Shown piece by piece: positions 18,091 to 26,835 of a DNA stretch of 32,162 nucleotides. Origin of the DNA: Verrucomicrobiaceae bacterium. GTDB taxonomy: Bacteria; Verrucomicrobiota; Verrucomicrobiia; Verrucomicrobiales; Verrucomicrobiaceae. The stretch covers positions 1 through 32,162 of the forward strand of contig JAIXOU010000077.1 in NCBI GenBank assembly GCA_027486585.1. Reading direction: 5' to 3'. The notes beneath the pieces are model-generated. The model did not search any database and was not told where the DNA came from. It saw nothing but the letters and a program-made list of their open reading frames with translations. Position 1 is the first letter of the stretch. The number at the start of each line of letters is the position of its first letter. Made by a program: the position numbers and the translations under genes.

Positions 18091-19374
18091 TTAAACCTTC
18101 AGAATCTCGGAAGTTTCGGCTTTCAGAATGTCTTCTAAAGTCTCACGGCGGGAGATTTGAATCACCTTACCCTCTGGTTCTAACCAGAGTTGAGGGGCTT
18201 TGCCAATCGAGTTGTAATTGCTGCTCATGGCGTAACCATAAGCGCCAGCATCACGAAGTGTCAGTAGGTCACCAGCGACAGGTAGCGGCAGGGGGCGAGG
18301 CTGGATGAGTTCTTTGTCATCGCGAGTAAAGACGTCGCCACTTTCACAAAGTGGGCCTGCGACGACGATAGGCACCCGAGGCGCATCTGCGGGGCGACCA
18401 ACGATTTCAATGCCATGCCAGGATCCGTACATTGCTGGGCGGACGAGATCCACGAAACCTGCATCCACCATGGCAAAGGTAGCTCCGTCGCCTTTTTCGT
18501 TAGGCTCCGTGTGTTTTACATCCGTGACGCGGGTGACGAGTGTGCATGAAGGAGCCACATAGTAGCGGCCTGGCTCGATCTCAAGACGCACAGGGCGGCC
18601 TGCTGCGGCGCTGGCTTTTTGTTGAGCGGCCATGAGCAGTTCTTTCAGACGATCGAGCGGCACGCTAGCGTTTGGGTCCCTGTAGTTATGGGGAATGCCG
18701 CCGCCGAGGCTGATGGCCTCAAGATCAGGTAAGCCTGGGATTTCACTGACAAACTCATCCGTGAGTCGATTGAGATTGGCCATGAGTTCTTCAAACTGCG
18801 GCCCACTGCCGATATGGGCATGGAGCATGACGATTTGCATGCCTGCGGCCTTTGCTGCCACGGCAGTAGCCTTGAGAGTGGAATGCCAAATGCCGTGCTT
18901 GGAACTTGGGCCTCCGGTGTCACAAGAGTTCACGTGGCCGTGACCGAATCCTGGGTTGACTCGAAGAGAAATTTTACCGCGATAACCAGCTGCCGCCAGG
19001 TCAGCAATCTGGCCTGGGCTGCCAATGTTTGGTAGCACTCCATGTTCACGAATGACTTCAAGAGCATTGTCACGAAACACATCTGCGGTCAGACAAATGA
19101 CTGGAGGTTCCTGGCCTGCGGCATGACCGGCTTGCAGAGCGCGAAGAACTTCGTTGCCGCTTACAGCGTCGATCCAGATACCTGCAGCGGCCATCTCGCG
19201 CAGGATTGCGGTGGCTGGGCAGGCTTTCATGGCGAACCGAGCTTGCAGATATGGCGCATTGGTCAGTTCCTTGATATCTGTAATACGCTGACGAATGACG
19301 GCTGCATCGTAGAGCCAAAAAGGTGTGCCGACAGAGGAGGCTAGAGAATTGAGAAGAGATGGCTCGTGAGACAT
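18091..19374 (-). CDS. lysA: Diaminopimelate decarboxylase (E. coli LysA type)
   Basis: 427 residues from the ATG at 19374. The frame extends 39 codons upstream to a TTG, but that part aligns with nothing and the ATG gives an N-terminus (SSVGTPFWLYDAAVIRQRI) matching LysA. The enzyme uses PLP to decarboxylate meso-diaminopimelate to L-lysine. Visible motifs: RFAMKA with the PLP Schiff-base Lys50, LRVNPGFGHGHVNSCDTGG, MLHAHIGSG, SLGGGIPHNY, LEIEPGRYYVA, AGPLCESGDVF with the active-site Cys, and GAYGYAMSSNYNS. The wording of these motifs follows E. coli LysA rather than the more common Gram-positive/archaeal type. It sits 134 bp after the sulfatases on the same strand, an unexpected place for an amino-acid gene, and may have its own promoter. 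Confidence 0.93.
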   Translation of the reverse strand: MSHEPSLLNSLASSVGTPFWLYDAAVIRQRITDIKELTNAPYLQARFAMKACPATAILREMAAAGIWIDAVSGNEVLRALQAGHAAGQEPPVICLTADVFRDNALEVIREHGVLPNIGSPGQIADLAAAGYRGKISLRVNPGFGHGHVNSCDTGGPSSKHGIWHSTLKATAVAAKAAGMQIVMLHAHIGSGPQFEELMANLNRLTDEFVSEIPGLPDLEAISLGGGIPHNYRDPNASVPLDRLKELLMAAQQKASAAAGRPVRLEIEPGRYYVAPSCTLVTRVTDVKHTEPNEKGDGATFAMVDAGFVDLVRPAMYGSWHGIEIVGRPADAPRVPIVVAGPLCESGDVFTRDDKELIQPRPLPLPVAGDLLTLRDAGAYGYAMSSNYNSIGKAPQLWLEPEGKVIQISRRETLEDILKAETSEILKV

Positions 19375-19508
19375 GTGGATGAAAAAAGAGGGCGAAAGGA
19401 TGTCGCATGACTGACGCGCAATCAACTGTGGATTGCGAGCATTGAAATCGTTACGCCACTGAACTTCAAAAGGACTAACCTGACGATTCAAGAATCGAGG
19501 ATGAAAGG

Positions 19509-20876
19509 CTAGGCCTTCTTTCCTTTGCCCTTTTTGGTCTTTTTCTTGGGCGCTTGTTCGGTGACTCCACCAGCAGGAACGGCGTCTTTGATTATGGCAT
19601 CAAGCCGGGCGCGCATTTCGGCTAACTTCTCAGGCTGTGAAGCGGCGAGGTTGGTCTTTTCGGCAATGTCGCTGGCGAGGTTGTAGAGCTCCATTTTACC
19701 AGAGGATTTTTCGCTGCCTTTGGCTTCTTCGGCGTCTTTGTCGGAGGGATTGAGCAAAAGCTTCCAATCGCCCATGCGCAGGGCCATTTTTTCAGGGGCC
19801 ATGCCAGGAAGAAACAAGGCTTCATGGGGCGATTTCGCGCCTTGGGTGAGCACCGGCCAGATGTCGAGGCCATCGGGCGCAAGGTTTTGTTCGGCAGGTG
19901 CACCGGTGAGTTTAACGAGCGTCGGGAACCAATCTACCGCGTGCATGGGTTCATCAATGGTGATGCCAGCAGGGATCTTGCCGGGCCAGGTGGCGAAAGA
20001 GCAGACGCGGATGCCACCTTCATAGAGCGTGCCTTTGCCAGCACGCAAAGGGGTGTTCATGGTGGCGTTGCCGGGGCCAGGGCCACCGTTATCGCTGGAG
20101 AAAATGATGAGTGTGTTTTGGCGTTGGCCTTTTTCATCAAGTGCAGCGGTGATTTGGCCGATGGCTTCATCCACGGCAGATAACATGCCAGCGATGGTTT
20201 GGCGGAGTTTGGGCAGATCCTTGTAGGGCTCGGTGTAGCTATCGGGCACCTGATGTGGGCTATGGATGCCGTTGAAGGGCACGTAGAGAAAGAGCGGCTT
20301 ATCAGCAGCTTGCTCGCGGACGAGTCGGCAGGCTTCCTTGGCGACGAGGTGCGTGGTGTAACCTTCTTCGACGAGCGGCTTGTCGTCGCGATACCAGTCC
20401 ATTTTGCCATCACGATCGTGCTTGAAGTAATCCAGCGCGCCAAAGTAGTGCCCATACTGGTGATCAAAACCACGATGCGTCGGTGTGTAGTTCGACTGGA
20501 ACTCGCCGAGGTGCCATTTGCCACAGATGGCCGTGGTGTAGCCGACTTCCTTCAGTGCTTGAGGCAGCAAGCGCTCCGCCAACGGCAGGCCCCAGGGCGC
20601 TCCAGGCCGCACGACATTGTAAACGCCAGTGTGGATGGCATAACGACCCGTCATCAGCGCCGAGCGTGTGGGTGAACACACGGGCTGCACATAGTAGGAC
20701 TTCAACACCGCACCCTCCTTGGCCAGTTTGTCGATGTTTGGCGTGCGGATGTCTTTGCCGCCATTGAAGCCGCAATCGGCGTAGCCAAGATCATCGACCA
20801 AGAAATAGACGATGTTGGGCTTGGCGGTAACGCAGAGTGAAGGACATAGCGCCAGAAGAAGGAGGATAGATTTCAT
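19509..20876 (-). CDS. Secreted type I sulfatase (arylsulfatase B-like)
   Basis: 455 residues with a signal peptide (residues 1-18). The sulfatase signature is [16 protein letters not shown] with Cys67 in C-x-P-x-R, the site converted to formylglycine. Metal-binding residues include Asp28 and Asp29 (FLVDDLGYAD) and the SSDNGG motif; GYTTAICGKWHLG is the second sulfatase signature. The order and wording (LLPQALKEVGYTT, then PTHRGFDHQYGHYFGALDYF) resemble N-acetylgalactosamine-4-sulfatase/ARSB. It would hydrolyse sulfate esters on a polysaccharide outside the inner membrane. The C-terminus ends in a lysine-rich tail, APKKKTKKGKGKKA. Its ATG overlaps the stop of the preceding sulfatase gene (ATGA at 20873-20876), so the two are translationally coupled. 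Confidence 0.92.
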   Translation of the reverse strand: MKSILLLLALCPSLCVTAKPNIVYFLVDDLGYADCGFNGGKDIRTPNIDKLAKEGAVLKSYYVQPVCSPTRSALMTGRYAIHTGVYNVVRPGAPWGLPLAERLLPQALKEVGYTTAICGKWHLGEFQSNYTPTHRGFDHQYGHYFGALDYFKHDRDGKMDWYRDDKPLVEEGYTTHLVAKEACRLVREQAADKPLFLYVPFNGIHSPHQVPDSYTEPYKDLPKLRQTIAGMLSAVDEAIGQITAALDEKGQRQNTLIIFSSDNGGPGPGNATMNTPLRAGKGTLYEGGIRVCSFATWPGKIPAGITIDEPMHAVDWFPTLVKLTGAPAEQNLAPDGLDIWPVLTQGAKSPHEALFLPGMAPEKMALRMGDWKLLLNPSDKDAEEAKGSEKSSGKMELYNLASDIAEKTNLAASQPEKLAEMRARLDAIIKDAVPAGGVTEQAPKKKTKKGKGKKA

Positions 20877-22291
20877 GGTTTGGGGACTTCAGGGGTTTCG
20901 GTGGGAGCTGGGGATTGGCGTTTTTTAGCGCGTTCCAGGTCCCGAGCTTTTTGTTTTTCTTCTTTGGTCATTTTCTTTGGCTTCTTGGCTGGGGAATTAG
21001 ACTGGTTAGCTATGTCGTAACGCTTTTCCCCGGCTTTGATGGGCTTTGCCATATGCATAAGCCAGGTATCATGAAGCTTGGTGAGTTCGGTGACTTTTTC
21101 AGGCATCTGGGTCGAGAGATTAGTGGCTTCGGAGAAGTCTTTACTCAAATCAAACAGGCTCAGTTTTGCTTTCTCACCGACGAGTTTCCAGTCGCCTGAA
21201 CGCACAGCCCACCAGCCCTCATCGCTGCCTGAGCACCAGAACAGATTGCGGGCTGGGGCGGTTTCGCCGCGCAGGAGAGGTAGAATGTTTTGGCCATCGA
21301 GTGGTTTTTCAGATGGGGCGGCTACTCCGGCTGCTGCCAGTGCCGTGGGCAGAATATCCAGTGAGATAACAGGCGCTTGGCATTCGCCCGGCGTCAGTTG
21401 AGCAGGCCAGCAAGCAAGAAACGGTACGCGGATGCCACCTTCATAGTCGGTGTGCTTGCCACCACGCAGCGGTGTGTTGTCGGCGCTTTGCGCTAGGGGG
21501 CCGCCGTTGTCGCTGATAAAGAAGATCAGTGTGTTTTCCCAGATGCCATCGGCCTTCAGTGTGGCGATGATTCTTCCCATGGCGTCATCCAGGCGCTTGC
21601 CCATGGCAAGCAGCGTATCGCGGTCTTTGTTGCCGGTCTTGAATTTGGCGATTTCATCATCAGGTGCTTGCAGCGGTGCATGAACGGCGTTGAAGGCAAG
21701 ATAGGCAAAGAACGGCTTCGCTTTGTTCCTCGTGATAAATGCACATGTTTCTTCACCGAGGCGATCCGTGAGATAGCCTTTTTCGTGAACGATTTCTGTG
21801 CCGCGATAGATCGGGTCTTCAGGATCGTCGAGCTTAAAGTAATCATGGGCTCCACGACCGAGAAATCCGAAGACTTCATCAAATCCGCGCAATGCTGGAC
21901 TCCATGCCGGATCAGGTCCGAGATGCCATTTGCCAAACTGGGCGGTGGCATAGCCTGCGGGCTTCAGATATTGAGGGAAGATGGTTTCACTCATTGGCAA
22001 TCCGCTGCCAGCCTCTCCACCAGTGTAAAGCCCTAGCCGCTGCTGATAGCGGCCCGTCATCAGGCCCGCGCGTGTCGGTGAGCAGACATGTCCGCTGACG
22101 TAACCCTGCCGGCAGATGACGCTTTGTTTCGCTAATGAATCAAGGTGCGGTGTTTGAATTTCCTTCGGATGTTTCGGATTAAAAAGAACATCTGCGTAGC
22201 CCAAATCATCGGCAACGACGACAATGATATTAGGCTTTTCGGCAGCGAAGAGAGAAGCGCTGAGAGTGATGAGAGTAACGAGTAGTTTCAT
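20873..22291 (-). CDS. Secreted type I sulfatase
   Basis: 472 residues with signal peptide MKLLVTLITLSASLFAA. Asp28 and Asp29 lie in VVADDLGYAD, the formylglycine site is Cys70 in GHVCSPTRAGLMTGRY, the second signature is GYATAQFGKWHLG, and the metal motif FISDNGG is present. It begins 9 bp after the stop of the sulfatase transcribed before it and overlaps the next by 4 bp. The last 40 residues are highly charged and Lys/Pro rich (AKKPKKMTKEEKQKARDLER). It differs clearly from its three neighbours in the middle and C-terminal parts, so the array is not a recent duplication. The sulfated substrate cannot be assigned from motifs. Confidence 0.92.
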   Translation of the reverse strand: MKLLVTLITLSASLFAAEKPNIIVVVADDLGYADVLFNPKHPKEIQTPHLDSLAKQSVICRQGYVSGHVCSPTRAGLMTGRYQQRLGLYTGGEAGSGLPMSETIFPQYLKPAGYATAQFGKWHLGPDPAWSPALRGFDEVFGFLGRGAHDYFKLDDPEDPIYRGTEIVHEKGYLTDRLGEETCAFITRNKAKPFFAYLAFNAVHAPLQAPDDEIAKFKTGNKDRDTLLAMGKRLDDAMGRIIATLKADGIWENTLIFFISDNGGPLAQSADNTPLRGGKHTDYEGGIRVPFLACWPAQLTPGECQAPVISLDILPTALAAAGVAAPSEKPLDGQNILPLLRGETAPARNLFWCSGSDEGWWAVRSGDWKLVGEKAKLSLFDLSKDFSEATNLSTQMPEKVTELTKLHDTWLMHMAKPIKAGEKRYDIANQSNSPAKKPKKMTKEEKQKARDLERAKKRQSPAPTETPEVPKP

Positions 22292-22300
22292 GATGAGCCG

Positions 22301-23629
22301 TTACTTCTTTTTCTTTTTGCCCTTCTTTTCGGTCTTTCGATCTTCATCGCCATTCCAGCGTTGATCTTCCCAGCGGGGTGGTTGCATGGAGGCGTTCCAT
22401 TTGTCGAAGAGTGTGGTCATCTCAGCTTTTTTGGCCGGATTTTCAGCGCTGAGATCTTTTTGTTCACCCGGATCGTTGGCAAGATTCACGAGCATGGGCT
22501 CCATGTCTTTGCTGGCTTTGACGAGCTTCCAGTCACCCTGGCGAACGGCGTGTTGCACACCGAAACGGAAGTAGAGCTCACGTGGCGCTAGCTTGTCGAT
22601 CTTGCCTTCAAGAAGTGGGAGGAGATTCACGCCATCAAGCTCGATCTTCGGGGCTTCGGCACCGGCGGCGGATAGCGCTGTGGGCAGCACATCAAGTTGA
22701 ATCACGGGATCACTGATGATTCGACCTCCGGGAATATGATCCTTCCATTGCGCCATCCAAGTGACTCGAATGCCACCTTCCCAGACGAACCATTTGTGGC
22801 CGCGCAGACCCATTTGCTCAGCGATGGGCGATGCTCCGCCGTTGTCGCTGATGCAGAAGATGAGGGTGTTTTCTTCCAGCTTTAGCTCGCGTAGTTTCGT
22901 CATCACGGTGCCGATAGCTTCATCCGCTTCAGCAATCAGAGCGGCGTAGGCTTGCTCGCGTTTGTCGAGATGTTTGAACTTTTCCAACCATGCAGGTGAA
23001 GCTACAACTGGAGAGTGCACGGCATTGAACGACAGGTAGAGGAAGAAGGGCTTGTCCTTATTGGAGTCGATGAATCCACAGGCTTCGCGAGCATAAATAG
23101 GCGAGGTCACTGGCGCGCCTTCGAGTTCTTTGACCCGTTCATTGCCGCGATAAAACGAAGGCCCTTTGCCCTCACCAAGATTGCCGACGGTGCCCATGGC
23201 AAAGTCAAAGCCGCGTGAGAGCGGCATGAACTTCGCCTCCGTATTTCCGAGATGCCATTTACCGACGATACCTGTGGTGTAGCCCGCAGGCTTCAAATGC
23301 TGGGCCATCGTTGTTTCCGTCAGCCGTAGCTCACGTCCTTCTTTGGTCGGATTGGCATCATGCCCCGTGCGTGCCTGATAGCGTCCGGTCATTAAACCAA
23401 CGCGTCCCGGCGAGCAAACACAACCACTGGAATAGCCATTTGTGAAGCGGACACCATTGGCGGCGATGCTATCCATGTTCGGCGTCGGTGCCAGCTTCCC
23501 TCCATAAGCTCCAGGCTGAGCCCAGCCCATGTCATCGAGATAAAAGATCAGGATATTTGGCTTGGGCGATTCTGCGGCAGATAGCTGAAAAATGAACAGC
23601 GAGGAGAAGGCGAGGATCAGTTTTTTCAT
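22301..23629 (-). CDS. Secreted type I sulfatase
   Basis: 442 residues from the ATG at 23629, which starts a clear signal peptide (MKKLILAFSSLFIFQLSAA). The open frame continues 177 codons further upstream, but only as an out-of-frame reading of the neighbouring sulfatase. The active-site motif is SGCVCSPGRVGLMTGRY with Cys72 in C-x-P-x-R (Gly in place of Thr). Other sites are FYLDDMGWAQPG for the metal aspartates, GYTTGIVGKWHLGN and CISDNGG. The tail ends DRKTEKKGKKKKK. It lies 58 bp after the stop of the first sulfatase of the operon and 9 bp before the next. Substrate unknown. Confidence 0.92.
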   Translation of the reverse strand: MKKLILAFSSLFIFQLSAAESPKPNILIFYLDDMGWAQPGAYGGKLAPTPNMDSIAANGVRFTNGYSSGCVCSPGRVGLMTGRYQARTGHDANPTKEGRELRLTETTMAQHLKPAGYTTGIVGKWHLGNTEAKFMPLSRGFDFAMGTVGNLGEGKGPSFYRGNERVKELEGAPVTSPIYAREACGFIDSNKDKPFFLYLSFNAVHSPVVASPAWLEKFKHLDKREQAYAALIAEADEAIGTVMTKLRELKLEENTLIFCISDNGGASPIAEQMGLRGHKWFVWEGGIRVTWMAQWKDHIPGGRIISDPVIQLDVLPTALSAAGAEAPKIELDGVNLLPLLEGKIDKLAPRELYFRFGVQHAVRQGDWKLVKASKDMEPMLVNLANDPGEQKDLSAENPAKKAEMTTLFDKWNASMQPPRWEDQRWNGDEDRKTEKKGKKKKK

Positions 23630-23687
23630 AGCGGCGCGCCATGAAACGATGAAGCATCCCGCATCTGGCAGAACATTTATTCTTTGA

Positions 23688-25577
23688 TCAAAAATCCGTC
23701 CGTGTAGACTTGCCTTCGCTGGACTGGATCTCGATCCAATCGATCTCGAGGACCTGCTCTTGCATCGGTAAATAAAGGCGCACAATGCCCAGTGGACCTG
23801 TGGCTGGAATTTGTACGGTGACATCTTCCCAGTCGCCACCTTTGAGGGTGAAGTCGGCGCGGTGGGCTTTGCCTTCGGTCCCGTTGGCAAGCCAATCGAA
23901 GTGACTGGAGCCTGCTTTGGCCTTGATGCGGAACTTTGCTGTGCTCGGGCCGCTGTGTTTGCTTGCAGACATGCCGAGGAAGCAGGCATCACCAATGTCG
24001 GTGATGCGCAGGACGCCGTCTTTGACAGCAGCCTTGCAATCACGGGCCTTCCAGCCTTGCAGGGCGGGGACGGCATCGTCTTTTCCTTTCGCGGGCGCTT
24101 TGGCCTTGGCCTTAGGTTGCTGCTTGCCTTCGAGTTCGGGATGATACTTGGCAGGATCAAACGCCGGATTTGGTGCGGGCACGACGGCTTTTGTTTCGAG
24201 GAGAAACTTATCGATCAAGGCGTCGAGCTCCGCGACCAATTCAGGCTTTTGAGCGGCGAGGTTGTTCTTTTCGCCGAGATCATCGCGCAGATTGAAGAGT
24301 AGGTGGCGATGCGCGCCTTTCTCGCCGCCATGGAAGATGCGAATGAGCTTCCAATCACCACGATGCACGGAAACAGCCGGCGGAAGCCAGTCCGGCACGC
24401 CGGGATTGTGTGGGAAAAATTGGAAGACAGCTTTGTCGGCAAGCGGATCGCCTTTCAGTGCAGGAAGGATGCTTGCACCATCAAATCGTTGGCCTTTGGC
24501 TGGCTTCAGCGCGAGACCTTCTAGCAGCGTGGGATAGTAGTCCTCACTCTGGATGATCGCGTCACTGCGACTGCCTGCCTTGGCGATTCCAGGCCACACA
24601 ACGACTCCCGGTACACGTGTGCCGCCTTCAAACATCGTTGCCTTGCCACCCCGCAGTGGGCGATTGCTCGTGGGCGTGGTGCCATCGATTTCGTTATACA
24701 TGTTGCCGCCGTTGTCGGCGGTGAAGATGATGATCGTGTTATCTGCGAGTTTCAGACGATCCAGCGCATCAAGCAGCGTGCCGATGGCGTCGTCCATGCT
24801 TTGAATCATCGCGGCGTAGGTCGGGCTGCGTTGGGCATCCTTCGGATCCATGCGGCTGCGATGCTTTTCGATATTTGCCTTCTTCGCATCAAAGGGTGCA
24901 TGCACGCTGAACATCCAGTAGTTCATGTAGAAAGGCTTGTCCTTTTGCTGCTCCATCCACGCGACAGCCTCCGCCGCCATGCGGTCTTCGATGTGCTCAT
25001 TGGGCGACTTCTCCTTAAAGTTAGGAAACTTCCACGGTGCAACAAACGAGCCCGCTGGTCCCGGGCCCGGCGTGTGTGGCAGATCGACATCAAATCCCTG
25101 CTGCAGTGGCGAATACGGCTCTGGGCCGAGGTGCCACTTGCCAAAATGCGCCGTGGCATAACCCGCGTCCTTCATGGTCTCGGCGATGGTGCGATACTCC
25201 GTCTTCAAGCGAGTGACCGGATTAGGCTGAATGGCTTTTTGATCAGCCGGAGCCTTTTTGCCCGTGGTCGCTTCTAAAACAACCTGGGGCACATGGCAGT
25301 TTGGCACAGTGATGCCCGTACGTGCCGGGCTCTGCCCTGTGAGCAGGGCCGATCTCGTCGGTGAGCAGAGTGGACTGGCCGAATACGCCCGGGAGAAAGT
25401 CATGCCACGTTTCGCGAGGCGTTCGACATTCGGCGTTTGATAATAGGCGGTGTTGCCATAAAGCGTCGTGTCACTCCAGCCGAGATCATCAGCAAGGATG
25501 ACAATGACGTTTGGCTGCGCTGAAAAGGCAGAGAGGGGAAGAATGAGTGCGGTAAAGAAAACGAGAAGGCGCTGCAT
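23688..25577 (-). CDS. Secreted type I sulfatase with C-terminal beta-domain (first gene of sulfatase operon)
   Basis: 629 residues from the ATG at 25577, giving signal peptide [20 protein letters not shown]; a TTG five codons upstream is less likely. The catalytic domain has [10 protein letters not shown] for the metal aspartates, [20 protein letters not shown] with Cys71 as formylglycine site, [18 protein letters not shown], and FTADNGGN. After about residue 485 a Lys/Ala linker ([18 protein letters not shown]) leads to a roughly 120-residue domain ([18 protein letters not shown], then [15 protein letters not shown], then [20 protein letters not shown]) that looks like a beta-sandwich, plausibly carbohydrate-binding. 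It is about 170-190 residues longer than its neighbours. The gene starts 100 bp downstream of tRNA-Val. Confidence 0.92.
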   Translation of the reverse strand: MQRLLVFFTALILPLSAFSAQPNVIVILADDLGWSDTTLYGNTAYYQTPNVERLAKRGMTFSRAYSASPLCSPTRSALLTGQSPARTGITVPNCHVPQVVLEATTGKKAPADQKAIQPNPVTRLKTEYRTIAETMKDAGYATAHFGKWHLGPEPYSPLQQGFDVDLPHTPGPGPAGSFVAPWKFPNFKEKSPNEHIEDRMAAEAVAWMEQQKDKPFYMNYWMFSVHAPFDAKKANIEKHRSRMDPKDAQRSPTYAAMIQSMDDAIGTLLDALDRLKLADNTIIIFTADNGGNMYNEIDGTTPTSNRPLRGGKATMFEGGTRVPGVVVWPGIAKAGSRSDAIIQSEDYYPTLLEGLALKPAKGQRFDGASILPALKGDPLADKAVFQFFPHNPGVPDWLPPAVSVHRGDWKLIRIFHGGEKGAHRHLLFNLRDDLGEKNNLAAQKPELVAELDALIDKFLLETKAVVPAPNPAFDPAKYHPELEGKQQPKAKAKAPAKGKDDAVPALQGWKARDCKAAVKDGVLRITDIGDACFLGMSASKHSGPSTAKFRIKAKAGSSHFDWLANGTEGKAHRADFTLKGGDWEDVTVQIPATGPLGIVRLYLPMQEQVLEIDWIEIQSSEGKSTRTDF

Positions 25578-25590
25578 GGTAGGCACTCTC

Positions 25591-25677
25591 AAACGAAGGC
25601 ATCCTCTTTAAATCTCAGCAAATCCTGTGTCGGATTCAGCAGGATACTCGTCTCTTCGTTTTTGATTGAACGAAGAG
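25591..25677 (-). promoter_or_regulatory. Structured leader of the sulfatase operon with alternative pairings
   Basis: In the minus-strand transcript CTCTTCGTT (25677-25669) can pair with AACGAAGAG (25660-25652) around an 8-base loop. The same middle strand can instead pair with CTTCGTTT (25598-25591), which begins 13 bases before the sulfatase ATG. A separate 6-bp stem (ATCCTG/CAGGAT) lies between. Two mutually exclusive hairpins in a 100-base leader suggest attenuation or translation control; the first hairpin could also just end the tRNA transcript. Inference only. Confidence 0.3.
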
Positions 25678-25752
25678 TGGTACACGGAGAGGGATTCGAA
25701 CCCCCGACCAACTCGGTGTAAACGAGCCGCTCTACCACTGAGCTATCCGTGC
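25678..25752 (-). tRNA. tRNA-Val (anticodon TAC)
   Basis: Read on the minus strand, the 75-base molecule folds as a full cloverleaf: acceptor GCACGGA with TCCGTGT (G1-U72 wobble), D arm GCTC...GAGC, anticodon arm GCTCG-TTTACAC-CGAGT with anticodon TAC, T arm GGGGG-TTCGAAT-CCCTC. ACCA is encoded at the 3' end. It recognises GUA and, with a modified U34, other valine codons. It is placed directly before the sulfatase operon. Confidence 0.96.
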
Positions 25753-25813
25753 AAAATGGGCAGGGAGGATTGTGCGGCGGGAAGCCAAGTCTGCAAGCAC
25801 TTTGACACACGAT

Positions 25814-26800
25814 TTACAAAACAAGGTCGCCTTCGGCCATGACGGTATGTTTTGAGAGCTCTTTAAGAGGGGCCGGTAGCATGAAGAAATGGCAAACGGC
25901 TTGCTGCCGGGAAGCAAGGCTGGGGGCGGATTTCCAGGCGTCGTCGTCGGGAAATGCGGTGGTGGTCAGCCAGTGGCGCTGTGGGCCGAGTAGGGCAGGG
26001 CGGTGGACGAGACTGCCCAGCAGGGCATGCATCGACTCTGGAGTTTCATGAGCCGTCCAGGCTTCGACGACGTCCCAGCCTTTGAGATAGCGGAAGATGC
26101 GTGTCCGATCATGCAGGATCAAATAGGCGTGCAGTGCGCCGGTATCATCAATCGCTCCGAGAAAGCGGAAGTTATACATCGGAGTGTTGAGCTGCCAGCG
26201 CAGGGAATCTAGGCAGAGCCACTTTTCGATTCGGTTCTGAGGACGGGAAAGGGGGGCGATGGATTTTACTTCATCGAGGTTCAGGGTCAGGCGGAGGCTG
26301 CTGTCGAGCTTTGGCCACAGTTGATGTTTGCCAGTGAGTCGGGCCCCGAGACCTGTGGGAAAGAGATATCTTCTCACACTGGTTTCTGCGCGTGCACCCA
26401 TGCGGATCAGCAGTTCCTGTAGTTTAGGAATGGGCGTGGTGTGGGTCACCATGACCTCCCGGCCGAGGCTGCGCAGGCGCATAAGCATCTGGATGCCAGC
26501 GCGATGGAACTCTGCATCGGCTCTGAGTGTGGTCGCGTAGAGGCTGGGGATACGCTGCCCCTGAACAGAATAGGAACTCGGGATGGTGCCGCCATAACCA
26601 ACGATGCGCCCTTCATGGCGGACAATGTAGCTGCGCAGGGGATGCTGGGAGGCGTGCGGATTTTGATCCCACCAGTGGCTGAGGCGGGCTTCCCAGCTAC
26701 AGGTTCCTGCGGGCGGATGGCCAGTGCGGTTCAGGAAATCCAGCAGTTCCACGCGTGCGGCGGGGCTGTCCTGGTAATCCTGAAGGTGGGTCTGCGACAT
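25814..26800 (-). CDS. GNAT-like N-acyltransferase domain protein
   Basis: 328 residues, cytoplasmic, no signal peptide. The first 150 residues read like a GNAT fold: YIVRHEGRIVGYGGTIPSSY corresponds to beta strands 2-4, and LYATTLRADAEFHRAGIQML to motif A at the acetyl-CoA loop, though the usual Q/R-x-x-G-x-G/A loop is degenerate. The C-terminal half (WQLNTPMYNFRFLGAIDDTG, then AYLILHDR, ending MAEGDLVL) suggests a second GNAT-like half, as in two-domain proteins from PVC bacteria annotated as GNAT acetyltransferases. Substrate unknown. The gene lies 35 bp after the DUF1080 gene and is probably co-transcribed with it. A diverged hypothetical protein is the alternative. Confidence 0.55.
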   Translation of the reverse strand: MSQTHLQDYQDSPAARVELLDFLNRTGHPPAGTCSWEARLSHWWDQNPHASQHPLRSYIVRHEGRIVGYGGTIPSSYSVQGQRIPSLYATTLRADAEFHRAGIQMLMRLRSLGREVMVTHTTPIPKLQELLIRMGARAETSVRRYLFPTGLGARLTGKHQLWPKLDSSLRLTLNLDEVKSIAPLSRPQNRIEKWLCLDSLRWQLNTPMYNFRFLGAIDDTGALHAYLILHDRTRIFRYLKGWDVVEAWTAHETPESMHALLGSLVHRPALLGPQRHWLTTTAFPDDDAWKSAPSLASRQQAVCHFFMLPAPLKELSKHTVMAEGDLVL

Positions 26801-26835
26801 GAAAAGAGCTGAAATCTACGCTCTCAATTCATGCC

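Noticed and set aside
19375..19491. 39-codon upstream extension of lysA
   Set aside because: It needs a TTG start and adds sequence with no counterpart in LysA proteins; the ATG at 19374 matches the family N-terminus.
23630..24160. 177-residue N-terminal extension of the 442-aa sulfatase
   Set aside because: The extension is an out-of-frame reading of the preceding sulfatase gene; a clear signal peptide starts at 23629.
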